Part shown: piece after piece, positions 54,941 through 64,000 of the stretch | How the letters are laid out: each line of letters begins with the position of its first letter | Numbering within the stretch: the stretch's first letter is position 1 | NCBI GenBank assembly: GCA_039707465.1 | Contig: CM077643.1 | Coordinates: 62,126,605-62,190,604 of the forward strand | Length of the DNA stretch: 64,000 nucleotides | Direction of reading: 5' to 3' | Origin: Rhabdophis nuchalis | Lineage: Eukaryota > Chordata > Lepidosauria > Squamata > Natricidae | Made by a program: the position numbers and the translations under genes | The notes under the pieces: model-generated | Told to the model about the DNA's origin: nothing | What the model saw: the letters and a program-made list of their open reading frames with translations, nothing else | Database searches by the model: none

Positions 54941-55948
54941 ATGACTGGCTTAGTTCAATGTAATAACTGTTTTGCACCTGTCTTCCGCAGTACTCTTTTC
55001 AAATTTGGATACTGTCCCCCTTGCAGACAAATTAATAGATTACATAGACACATAACATATCTTGAATCTGTAATTTGTGATCTCCAGGCAGAAATTAAGT
55101 GTCCAATTCGGCCACTCCACCCTGTGGAGATGCCACACTACCAGCCTCCCCTACCGCAAAGATCCCACAGAAGAAGAGCAGCCTGGACAACTGTGGGATC
55201 TGGCAGGGTGAGAGCTGTGACCCACAAACACAAAACTTTCGCTGTGTCCCAGCATAACAGATATAGCGCCCTTGCTGATCTTAATGGGGACACTAAAGTG
55301 ACAGGTCAAGGTAATAATGACGACTCAAATAAGCAGCGGATTGTGGTCCAAAGTGAAGAACCTACTTCAGAAATGCAAAAGTGTGAACCAGGGATCATGC
55401 ATCAGTCACACAACAAGAGCAAGGTACCCAAAAAGAGAAGTCACCTCCTGATTGGTGACTCAATCGTAAGAGATGTAAACTTAGGTAAGGATATGGAGGT
55501 TTTGAAAGATGTCAGATGTTTACCGGGTGCTACAGCCAGCAGAGACAAGAGGCGTATTCTTAAGATAGTCACGAATGCAAGTAAGGACTGTGAAGTTGAT
55601 GCTATTATACATCTTGGCACAAATGATCTGTCCCAAAAAGATGTAGCTTCTGTGCAGAATGATTTCCAGAGTTTGGGGTACGAACTTAGTAGTACAGGTT
55701 GTAGGCTTATCTTCTCAGAGGTTATACCAGTATACAAGGAACAAAAAGGAAAGGGCCAGCGCATAGCAGAGTTTAATGTGTGGCTAAAGGAGTGGTGTAA
55801 AAAGGAAGGCTTTGGTCTTATTAGTCATGATGCCTGCAGCTGGTCCAATGATAAACTGTACAAAAGAGATGGTTTGCACCCATCCAAGAAAGGGACTGAG
55901 TTACTTGGCACTAAATTCACAGATTTCCTGGCTAAACATTTAAACTGA
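54941..55948 (+). CDS. CR1 LINE ORF1: Zn-knuckle, coiled coil and SGNH esterase
   Basis: 335 codons from the ATG at 54,941; a GTG seven codons upstream is in frame but eukaryotic initiation favours this ATG. The N-terminus carries paired cysteines CNNC (residues 7-10) and CPPC (25-28), a zinc-binding knuckle, followed by a helical heptad stretch (LHRHITYLESVICDLQAEI). A basic low-complexity middle leads to an SGNH-hydrolase domain with block I GDS (172-174), block III HLGTND (224-229) and block V DGLHP (310-314). All three catalytic signatures are present. CR1-clade ORF1 proteins are known to carry such an esterase domain; its role in retrotransposition is not settled. The frame is intact, consistent with an autonomous element. 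Confidence 0.9.
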   Translation: MTGLVQCNNCFAPVFRSTLFKFGYCPPCRQINRLHRHITYLESVICDLQAEIKCPIRPLHPVEMPHYQPPLPQRSHRRRAAWTTVGSGRVRAVTHKHKTFAVSQHNRYSALADLNGDTKVTGQGNNDDSNKQRIVVQSEEPTSEMQKCEPGIMHQSHNKSKVPKKRSHLLIGDSIVRDVNLGKDMEVLKDVRCLPGATASRDKRRILKIVTNASKDCEVDAIIHLGTNDLSQKDVASVQNDFQSLGYELSSTGCRLIFSEVIPVYKEQKGKGQRIAEFNVWLKEWCKKEGFGLISHDACSWSNDKLYKRDGLHPSKKGTELLGTKFTDFLAKHLN

Positions 55949-56106
55949 ATAGTGGGGACAGAGAATCAATAGATAAAGAATATTTCTGTCCCCAGCAAAC
56001 TAAAATTCATAGGGTTATCAGTGCGTGTAACATAGATAATTGTGCAGGTAATATTATCAACACTGCTGTCAAGCAAAACCAAACAATTAACAGTGGGTGC
56101 CATACC

Positions 56107-58974
56107 ATGTACATGAACCATACAAGTGGCAAAGAAATAGGGGCAAAGAGAACCATAGTCAGGCATAACACAGGTTTCGTAGACAGAAAACACAGGGTCA
56201 ATCAAAATGGACTCAAATGTCTATACACCAATGCACAGAGTATGAGGAATAAACAGGGTGAATTAGAAATTCAAGTAAATGAGGGCAGATACGATATTGT
56301 TGCCATTACAGAAACTTGGTGGGATGAAACCCACAAATGGAACATACAGCTAGAAGGATTTAAATTATTTAAAAGAAATAGACCAAATAAAAGAGGAGGT
56401 GGAGTTGCACTATATATAAGAAATAATTACATCTCTACAGAAATAGAGCACAACAATGATGAGAACTATCTTGAATGTATTTGGGTCAATATTAAAGGTT
56501 GGGGGGGGAATGATATTGTCATAGGTCTATACTACAGGCCACCCAACCAAGCAGAGGAAGTGGATGTACTTTTTGCTAACCAGCTAACTAAGGTATGTAG
56601 GAAGCACACTGCAATAGTAATGGGAGATTTTAACTACCCTGACATCAATTGGGAAACAAACTCTGCACCAAGTGGAAGATCCAACAGGTTCCTAACAAAC
56701 CTAGCAGACAACTTTGTTTCCCAAAAGGTAGAGAAGGGAACAAGGGGATCAGCAATATTGGACTTAATTCTCACTAACAGAGAGGAAATGATAGAAGGTG
56801 TAGAAGCTACAGGAACTTTGGGGGCAAGCGATCATGAAATACTGGAATTCAACATTATGCAAACAAAAGTAGTTGAACAAAGTCAAACTAGAGTCTTAGA
56901 CTTCAAGAGAGCTAATTTCAACAAACTCAGAGAGAGCTTGGGAAGGATTCCATGGATGAGAATCCTCAAGGGGAAAACAACTCAAGAAGCTTGGGAAATT
57001 TTGAAAAATGAGATTATAAAAGCCCAGTCCAGCGCAATACCAATGAAGAAGAAAAATAACAGTTCCCAAAAGAAACCAGCATGGCTGCATAAAGAACTCT
57101 CTGACAAATTGAAAGACAAAAAGGATAAATATAAAAAGTGGAAAAAGGGGGACATAACCAAGGCAAAATATCAGCAAATAGCCCGAGCCTGTAAAGATGA
57201 AGTGAGGAAAGCTAAGGCTCACAATGAAGAAAGGCTTGCCAAAAAAGTAAAAAATAACAAAAAAAGCTTCTTCCAACATGTTAAAAATAAGAAAAAAGTT
57301 AAGGAAACAATTGGTCCACTGCTGGGAGAAAATGGCAAGAAGATGATAAGCAACAGGGAGAAAGCAGAACTATTTAACTCTTTCTTTGCATCTGTCTTTA
57401 CACAAAGGGATAAAACAGTCCAATCAATCAAAAACAGCACCACAAATATCAGATTAGGAACACAAGTTGAAATAGAGAAGAAAATGGTAAGTGAGCACCT
57501 GTCTGCCCTGGACGAGTTCAAATCACCAGGACCGGATGGATTACACCCCAGGGTTCTGAAGGAACTGGCAGACGAGATCTCAGAACCACTGAACTATATC
57601 TTTCAGAGATCCTGGAGCACCGGGGAACTGCCAGAAGACTGGAAAAGAGCAGATGTGGTTCCCATCTTCAAAAAAGGAAAAAAAACAGATCCAGGAAACT
57701 ATAGACCCATCAGCCTGACCTCAATACCAGGAAAGATTCTGGAAAAGATAATTAAACAACAAATAAGTGAACACCTAGAAGCAAACAAAGTAATAGCCAA
57801 AAGCCAACATGGGTTTGTCAAAAACAGATCATGCCAGACGAATCTAATTGCATTCTTTGACAAAGTAACAAAATCAGTGGACCAGAGGAATGCTGTTGAT
57901 ATAATTTACCTGGACTTCAGTAAGGCATTTGATAAAGTAGACCATAACCTACTATTAGATAAAGTAGAAAATTGTGGGTTAGACAGCACCACCACCAAAT
58001 GGATTCGTAACTGGCTGACCAACCGCACTCAACGTGTAGTCCTCAATGGAACTGCATCTACATGGAAGGAAGTATGCAGTGGAGTCCCCCAAGGCTCTGT
58101 TTTAGGCCCAGTACTCTTTAACATCTTCATCAACGATTTGGATGAGGGGATAAATGGGGAACTCATCAAATTCGCGGACGACACCAAGCTGGCAGGAATA
58201 GCCAACACTCCAGAAGATAGGCTTAAGATACAGAAGGATCTAGACAAACTTGAACATTGGGCACTGTCTAATAAAATGAAATTCAATTGTGAAAAAAGTA
58301 AGGTCCTACATATAGGCAAGAAAAACCAAATGCACAAGTACAGTATAGGTGGTACCTTGCTCAATAGTAGCAACTGTGAGAGGGATCTCGGAATCCTAGT
58401 GGACAACCATTTAAATATGAGCCAGCAGTGTGCAGCAGCTGCCAAAAAAGCCAACACAGTTCTAGGCTGCATCAACAGAGGGATAGAATCTAGATCGCGT
58501 GAAGTGTTAATGCCACTGTATAGTGCCTTGGTAAGGCCACACTTGGAATACTGCATACAGTTTTGGTCGCCACGATGTAGAAAAGACGTGGAGACTCTGG
58601 AAAGAGTGAAAAGAAGAGCAACCAAGATGATTAGAGGACTGGAGACTAAGACATATGAAGAACGGCTGCAGGAACTGGGTATGTCTAGTTTGATGAAGAG
58701 AAGGACCAGGGGAGACATGATAGCAGTGTTCCGATATCTCAGAGGGTGCCACAAAGAAGAGGGAGTCAAACTTTTCTCCAAGACACCTGGGGGCAGGACA
58801 AGGAGCAATGGGTGGAAACTAACCAAGGAGAGAAGCAACTTAGAACTAAGGAGAAATTTCCTAACAGTAAGAACAATTAACCTCTGGAACAGCTTGCCTC
58901 CAGCAGTTGTGAATGCCCCAACCCTGGAAGTCTTTAAAAAGATGTTAGACAGCCATTTGTCTGAAATGGTATAA
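56107..58974 (+). CDS. CR1 LINE ORF2: APE endonuclease and reverse transcriptase
   Basis: 955 codons from an ATG. The N-terminal apurinic-type endonuclease shows NAQS (42-45), ITETWW with the catalytic Glu (67-72), GDFNYPDINWE (173-183) and SDHE with the catalytic Asp-His (241-244). A basic linker with poly-Lys segments follows. The reverse transcriptase shows SPGPDG (about 472), NYRPISLTS (about 530), QHGF.KNRSC, YLDFSKAFDKVDH, GVPQGSVLGP and the catalytic FADD box (689-692). The C-terminus ends in the conserved NSLPPAVVNAPTLEVFKKML block also seen in the truncated copies of the window. No stops or frameshifts. Length is normal for CR1 ORF2. It nicks target DNA and reverse-transcribes the LINE RNA at the nick. 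Confidence 0.95.
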   Translation: MYMNHTSGKEIGAKRTIVRHNTGFVDRKHRVNQNGLKCLYTNAQSMRNKQGELEIQVNEGRYDIVAITETWWDETHKWNIQLEGFKLFKRNRPNKRGGGVALYIRNNYISTEIEHNNDENYLECIWVNIKGWGGNDIVIGLYYRPPNQAEEVDVLFANQLTKVCRKHTAIVMGDFNYPDINWETNSAPSGRSNRFLTNLADNFVSQKVEKGTRGSAILDLILTNREEMIEGVEATGTLGASDHEILEFNIMQTKVVEQSQTRVLDFKRANFNKLRESLGRIPWMRILKGKTTQEAWEILKNEIIKAQSSAIPMKKKNNSSQKKPAWLHKELSDKLKDKKDKYKKWKKGDITKAKYQQIARACKDEVRKAKAHNEERLAKKVKNNKKSFFQHVKNKKKVKETIGPLLGENGKKMISNREKAELFNSFFASVFTQRDKTVQSIKNSTTNIRLGTQVEIEKKMVSEHLSALDEFKSPGPDGLHPRVLKELADEISEPLNYIFQRSWSTGELPEDWKRADVVPIFKKGKKTDPGNYRPISLTSIPGKILEKIIKQQISEHLEANKVIAKSQHGFVKNRSCQTNLIAFFDKVTKSVDQRNAVDIIYLDFSKAFDKVDHNLLLDKVENCGLDSTTTKWIRNWLTNRTQRVVLNGTASTWKEVCSGVPQGSVLGPVLFNIFINDLDEGINGELIKFADDTKLAGIANTPEDRLKIQKDLDKLEHWALSNKMKFNCEKSKVLHIGKKNQMHKYSIGGTLLNSSNCERDLGILVDNHLNMSQQCAAAAKKANTVLGCINRGIESRSREVLMPLYSALVRPHLEYCIQFWSPRCRKDVETLERVKRRATKMIRGLETKTYEERLQELGMSSLMKRRTRGDMIAVFRYLRGCHKEEGVKLFSKTPGGRTRSNGWKLTKERSNLELRRNFLTVRTINLWNSLPPAVVNAPTLEVFKKMLDSHLSEMV

Positions 58975-59150
58975 GATTCCTGCCCATGCAGGGGGTTGGA
59001 CTAGAAGACCTACAAGGTCCCTTCCAACTCTGCTATTGTATTGTATTGATATTAACATGAGGCAATCCTAGATCCTTTTTCTTGTTGTGTAAATTTTGTA
59101 TAAATGTTGGTGGAAATAAGTCACTTTTACCTGTAGCTAATTTATGAAAT

Positions 59151-59491
59151 GAAGGGACCCGGTGGCTAAGATGCTAAGTCTGTCGACCAGAAAGTCGGCA
59201 GTTCGGTGGTTCAAATCCCTAGCACTGCATAATGCAGTGAGCTCCCGGTACTTGTCCCAGCTTCTGCCAACCTAGCAGTTCAAAAGCACGTAAAAAGGCA
59301 AGTAGAAAAAATAAGAACCACCTTTGGTAATAACATTCCATGCACTTTTGGCATTTAGTCATGCCAGCCACGTGGCCACGGAGACGTTTTCGGACAGCGC
59401 TGGCTCTTTAGCTTAGAAACGGAGATGAGCACTGCCCCCTAGAGTTTGGAATGACTAGCATGCACATGCGGTAAACCTTTACTTTTACCTT
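59151..59491 (+). mobile_element. Sauria-type tRNA SINE
   Basis: Sense: gaagggacccggtggctaag (A box), ggtggttcaaatccct (B box), catgccagccacgtggccac, ending gcggtaaacctttacttttacc. Exact 13-bp duplication taatttatgaaat (59,138-59,150; 59,492-59,504). Confidence 0.95.
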
Positions 59492-59776
59492 TAATTTATG
59501 AAATAATGAAAGACACCGTTGTTTGTTTCCTCTTAAACTTTCATCACAAGCTGATGAGTTTTCTTCAATTGAGGTTTCGGGATGTTTTTAATGTATGATT
59601 TTTATGAAGCATTAGGATGGAAGAAGCTGCCACTGTAAGTTTGCTTTTATTGTGAGATGTATATTTATGCTATATTGTGACTATGTTTTTATTTATATAA
59701 GATGTTTGGAGTTTGAATTTAATTGTAGATTTAAAAACAAACAAACACAGCTATGACAGTAATTTTCATTTTTAAG

Positions 59777-59913
59777 GCAACAAAGGCAAACCTTACAGCA
59801 GAAGAACCAAAGGCTGAGAAACTGAAGATTCAACTGAAGGAGTTGTTCAAATTTTCACAAGACTTGCAGCCTCTCTCTGAGAGTGTGATCCATGCCATAC
59901 GAGAACATCAAAG
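59777..59913 (+). CDS. SYNE2: Nesprin (probable SYNE2) spectrin-repeat exon F
   Basis: Acceptor ttttcatttttaag|GCAACAAAG and donor CAAAG|GTATTTT. It starts in phase 0, continuing exon E (WREYM|ATKANL), and ends two bases into a codon. It encodes 45 residues, ATKANLTAEEPKAEKLKIQL followed by KELFKFSQDLQPLSESVIHA and IREHQ: the inter-repeat helix and the start of the next spectrin repeat. The next exon was looked for up to the window end and not found; the best acceptor candidate (about 60,690) opens only about 23 codons before a stop and does not look like the expected continuation, so the next exon is probably beyond 64,000. Confidence 0.87.
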
Positions 59914-59919
59914 GTATTT

Positions 59920-62900
59920 TGCTGAAGGAAGTGGTGCAATTCAGAATAAATGACAGCAGGGGAACAGTTAGCTCCAAAATTACATTTCAATGAAAGGACT
60001 GATATAGACAATATACTGTTTCAAAATTAAGAAATACAAGTCTGAAAGGAGGCAATGGCAAATTACATCTCTTGACTTCCAATAATCTTAAGGCATATTC
60101 AAAATGAGATTTGCCTTTTTTTCTCCCCCTTCTCAAAGCTCTAGGTGCCCTTTATAAGTTTCCCTCACTTCTTGCAATAGCTAGTCTCATAATAATACTG
60201 TGGAAACAGGCTGAAAGATAATATCTGGCTCAGGTTCACGGGATTTAAACCTGGATTCTTCAGTCCCAATATGGACATACCGTTGTAGAAGTCTGGCTCA
60301 ATGTAATTGGTTGCCATCCAGATTGGATTCCCCCCCCCCCCCATCACAGGAAAGAGAGATTTGTAGAGGCCTGTTAAACATTTCCCAGCCCTGGTAATAA
60401 GTTGTTCATTTTAACTGGCTCTCAGGTTCCAGATTGAACATTATGAAACGACACCCATGTAATAGGTAGAATGTAGACACCAAAGTATGTGTATGATTGG
60501 AAAATAATGGGGTATTTTTTAGTGTAATCACTGCACAGTAATCCTGTCAGGAAGGGAATTTGGGCAGATGTAATAACATAAGGAAACCTGCATCTGCTTT
60601 CAAAATACCCTTTCATCTGGCTGTTCAAATAAATGTCTTTTCCACATCCTCCTAAAAATTAAATCTGTTTTTTTATCATTACTTTGCAGCTCTTTAAAAA
60701 CAACCCTTAAGATTAAAAATATTCCAACTTTTTGCAAAGAGGCATATAATGTGGTTTAAGCTCTCATGTCATCTAGAGACCTTTGCTATCCACATTCCTA
60801 GGATGGGCTTTTTGACTTTTCTTGGCAAACAATGACATTGGTGATTCAGGATGATCTATGAACATACAAAAATGCCTTTTATGGAATGGGTTCTTTGGTC
60901 ATCTAGTTCTGTATCCTGTACTGACTGACAGTAACTCAGCAGAATTTCAGACTTAATTTTTTCTCCAGTTCTACTTGCATCGGAAGCTGTATTGTAGCAT
61001 TATGACTTTTTCCTGAAATGGTGGTGGGTCCCATCCATGATTTGATATAGAATGTTGATTTATTTCAGCTTTGAGATCTTACTCATGGGTTCGTTTTGTA
61101 GCATTTCCTTACCAATAACTTTTGATTAGGAAAAGCTATAGTTGTACAACTGCCAGTTTCCAAAATGAAACTGCCCAACTAGAAAAGTGGTCAGAAAACT
61201 AGAAAACTAGTTAATATTGATAATACTTGAATAATCTTCTGAATAATCTTCTGAGAAATATAAGACATGCTTACTATATCTGCTTTTTGCACTACTGTCT
61301 TGTTATGGATGATAAAAGGGGCAATGAAAAGAGAGGAAAGGAAAAGGGAAGGAAAAATCATTCTAGTTAACTCTGTATCCCATTTTCCTTCCTGCTTTTT
61401 GGAAGTCCTCCCTCCTGCTTCTAGCTTTACTAAAACATTTTTGCTTCCATGCTAAGTGCAGACAGGAAATTATCTGCATAATCTTTTTTTCAGATCTGGA
61501 AAAAGGATTGTCAACAGCTGGTTAAGGCACAGACAAGTGTTTATATCTAAAAACTGGCTTTCTTGTGACAAGCATGGACTGTTTTGGCAAGCTAAAAAGG
61601 CTTTCTGTTAATGAAATTAGTTACTGCAGGAGAAACATTAATTCCAAGTTAAGGAAGCAAGTCTGGGATTCTTGCCAAAGAGGAAAAGTGAGAATGGAAA
61701 GTTTGAACATTTGCCACAGTAGAGATGACAGATCGTTGGTATCATCTTCCAAAAAGGCATTGTTTCCTTTTTACCAAATGATAATCTCACTAATGATTAT
61801 GAAGAGACAGAAGAAACAACAGTGAAGGTAGTGATCAAAGGACTTGTACTCTTCCAAAATTATGTTAAACATAAACTGTCCTTACAGGATAACTACTTTC
61901 ACAAGAGCATTATGGCAAGCCGAATGGGATAATCCCTTTTCTCTTGTTTTGTTTAACTGAAAACAAAATATGTTTCCTAAGGAAAGCTTCATGTTTGTTT
62001 TCTAAAAACCTGTGTATTGGCCATTACTGCCTGCCACGTCCCTTCAAGCTGGAGAATGAAATTAGAAGTAAGCGGTGCTTCAGGTTGTGAGCCAGAGACA
62101 CAAGCAAGTTGGAATTTTCTACAAGTAAAAACAAGTTTTTCTTTTTCAGTCAGTGGTTAGAAGGAGCCAGACACCTGCAGAGAGGATGAAATTAATTTTG
62201 TTCACATTTAAATACAAACCAATATTTCTTTTTGAACTAATACACAAACAGAATTCAACATGCCCTCAGAGTTCACACAAAACACTGTTAGCAGTTATGC
62301 TCAGAGGCAAACCATAAATAACTTCTTAATACAAAATGACTAAAAAGGTTTTTAAGCAGTAGCCAAAACTGTGCTTTTTGGCATTCAACAGTATACATAA
62401 CTACATTTTCTAAGTATTTTGCACCACGCAGATTCAGGTATGGCTAATACATTCTGAAGAGAACATTTTCACAGTTTGTTAGTACTAAAATTAGCAGAAG
62501 AAGCCACAAAACACACCTGTTGCTAGATATAGAAGTCAATTGATATGATTGGTAGATATTGTAATAAGCTGAGATTATGTTATTCTAGAAAGATATTTTG
62601 TATATTAACTAGATTATTAATGAGATACATATATAACGGAAAATTTGGATAAACTCTTGGTCTCACATAGAGAAAATATCATGGGTGTTTATGTATTTTA
62701 TAGTAGTAATGTATTTTCTAAAGACAATTGAGAATAATGCTACAACATAGGAATATATGGAGAATTTTTTCTTCTTGTTGAATAATTACCAAAAAAGACT
62801 GACTTTTATATACATACACTGGATGGAAAATTAATAATTATATCTGTAATTGTAAAGACCGATGCACAAAAACTCATGACTGAACGACGTGTCATACAAA

Positions 62901-63318
62901 GCCGAAAATGATTGAATGTTTTAACTTGTTTTTTGTGTTGAAAATAAAAATGTATATACCCCCCAAAAAAGAGAGAGAAAGTAAATCACACTCATACGGA
63001 ACATGTAACAAATATGCATTTCTGAATATGCGATTTAAATGTAAAATAAAATGAGTTTTGGCCAAAAAAACACACCTGTTGTCTCTGACAAATCAAAGTG
63101 ACCTTTCCACTTTTTTAAAGAGCAGAATGGGGAAAGAATAAAGATCTATCATCCCAAACTCATACTTTTTAAGTCCAATATTTTGTACACGCAGGCAATA
63201 TAATATATAGAAAAGGGGATTCTACAATAAGCACATTTAACCTTGTGGCTGCACGTCTTGCTCCAGTTGCTAAGTTTTAACCTTGATAACATGCCTTATT
63301 GTGTAAACCCATCTCATT
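59920..63318. other. Intron sequence, no recognisable exon
   Basis: 3.4 kb of AT-rich sequence. A possible L1-like 3' tail lies near 62,820-62,960 (gttgaaaataaaaatgtata). The open frame at 61,565-61,825 has no family signature. Confidence 0.45.
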
Positions 63319-63366
63319 AGTTGTTGTTGTTGTTGTTGTTGTTGTTATTACTATTATTACTATTAC

Positions 63367-63421
<55 letters not shown>
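63319..63421 (+). repeat. (GTT)n(ATT)n triplet microsatellite
   Basis: GTT units grading into ATT/ACT and then pure ATT units, directly abutting an L2 tail. Confidence 0.97.
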
Positions 63422-63602
63422 TATTCAACTTATTAACCGCCCCCTCTCCCCGAAGGGACTCGGGGCGGTACACAGGAAATGTAAAAAACATAATATATCA
63501 CAAAATAAATACATAAATACGTAAAACTTTATTAAATTACCACCCTGTGCTAAAATCTACCCCATTAAAACTAACCCATAAAACCAATTTAAAAATTTCT
63601 CT
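63422..63602 (-). mobile_element. L2-like LINE 3' UTR, copy 1
   Basis: accgccccctctccccgaag...ggggcggtacacagg, with the triplet microsatellite as its tail on the left. Confidence 0.85.
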
Positions 63603-63925
63603 ACTTTATTTTATTTATTTATTTATTGGATTTCTAGACCGCCCCCTCTCCCCGAAGGGACTCGGGGTGGTGTTAAAAACTAAGGCTAGGTACGGTAGGT
63701 TAGGCCAGGCCGGCCTGTTGGAAAAGATAAGTTTTTAGTTGCTGGCGGAAGGAGCGGAGGTCCGTGGTAGATCTAAGTTCGGGGGGTAGGTCGTTCCAGA
63801 GGGTAGGGCCCACCACAGAGAAGGCCCTTCCCCTGGGCGTCACCCGCTGGCATTGCCTAGTGGACGGCACCCGGAGAAGTCCCTCTCTGTGGGAGCGAAT
63901 CGGCCAAAGGGATGTGGGAGGATAA
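63603..63925 (-). mobile_element. L2-like LINE 3' end, copy 2
   Basis: (TTTA)n tail, gaccgccccctctccccgaa, then the antisense RT C-terminus (tcgttccagagggtagggcc; ccaccacagagaaggccctt). Head-to-tail with copy 1. Confidence 0.85.
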
Positions 63926-64000
63926 GATTCAATATTATTTCAGTAGCCCACTAAATAAGTTACTTCAAGTGCAGACAAGATGATGCACTCTGCCAGCCTA

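Larger units (their letters stand above)
54421..59047 (+). mobile_element. Full-length CR1-type LINE with two open ORFs
   Basis: About 4.6 kb in the same orientation as the host gene, inside the intron between exons E and F. Order: tandem-repeat 5' region (54,421-54,880), ORF1 with Zn knuckle and SGNH esterase, 158-bp spacer, ORF2 with APE endonuclease and reverse transcriptase, short 3' UTR ending ctctgctattgtattgtattg. Both ORFs are uninterrupted, which suggests a recent insertion. The 3' terminal (ATTGT)n-like repeat and the esterase ORF1 are CR1-clade traits. No clear target-site duplication was found, which is common for CR1. Truncated relatives of the same 3' end occur at 4,501, 7,262, 10,287, 20,568 (minus), 36,549 (minus) and 38,768. 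Confidence 0.92.

Noticed and set aside
60691..60760. Acceptor-like tttgcag followed by SLKTTLKIKN as a possible next nesprin exon
   Set aside because: Phase fits, but the frame stops after about 23 codons, with no donor before the stop that I can support and no match to the expected continuation.

Overview
The window looks like vertebrate, squamate reptile and most likely snake nuclear DNA. It is AT-rich and intron-like, with interrupted coding sequence, GT-AG splice sites and a dense interspersed-repeat load: Sauria-type tRNA SINEs, CR1 and L2-like LINE 3' ends, LINE tails that run into (ATTCT)n microsatellites, hAT-type DNA elements with 8-bp target duplications, and Penelope-like tails. 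The reptile/snake assignment is inferred from these repeat families. No sequence search was run.

Only one host gene is clearly visible. Six plus-strand exons between 44,978 and 59,913 (44,978-45,135; 47,343-47,515; 48,416-48,725; 52,237-52,398; 53,861-54,205; 59,777-59,913) join in a single consistent phase into about 427 residues of spectrin-repeat protein. They match my memory of the C-terminal rod of giant nesprin-2 (SYNE2; paralogue SYNE1 is the alternative). The gene continues past both sides of this block: the first exon needs one base from an upstream exon, and the last ends two bases into a codon. A CpG-rich island at about 19.6-20.46 kb ends in a good splice donor and is a candidate alternative promoter/first exon.

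Layout. 0-19 kb: old LINE 3' ends, SINEs and many hAT-type non-autonomous elements, several nested. 19.6-20.5 kb: CpG island. 20.5-26.6 kb: mostly plain intron/intergenic sequence. 26.7-29.85 kb: an unusual composite block of microsatellites, large inverted repeats, tRNA-like modules and hammerhead-ribozyme-like motifs of Penelope-like type. 30-45 kb: plain sequence with two more hammerhead-like motifs, a 1.6-kb hAT-type element, a nested hAT pair, and a half-L1 (ORF1 only) with a 15-bp target duplication. 45-60 kb: the nesprin exons, with introns holding palindromic MITEs, a solo LTR, a fourth hammerhead-like family and a full-length CR1 with both ORFs open. 60-64 kb: plain intron ending in a triplet microsatellite and two L2 tails.

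The observations most worth checking are the four sequence families with hammerhead architecture (covarying stem II, self-complementary stem III), the large inverted repeat that carries some of them, the palindromic hAT MITE family with exact 8-bp duplications, the half-L1, the intact CR1 with a tandem-repeat 5' region, and the possible internal SYNE2 promoter.
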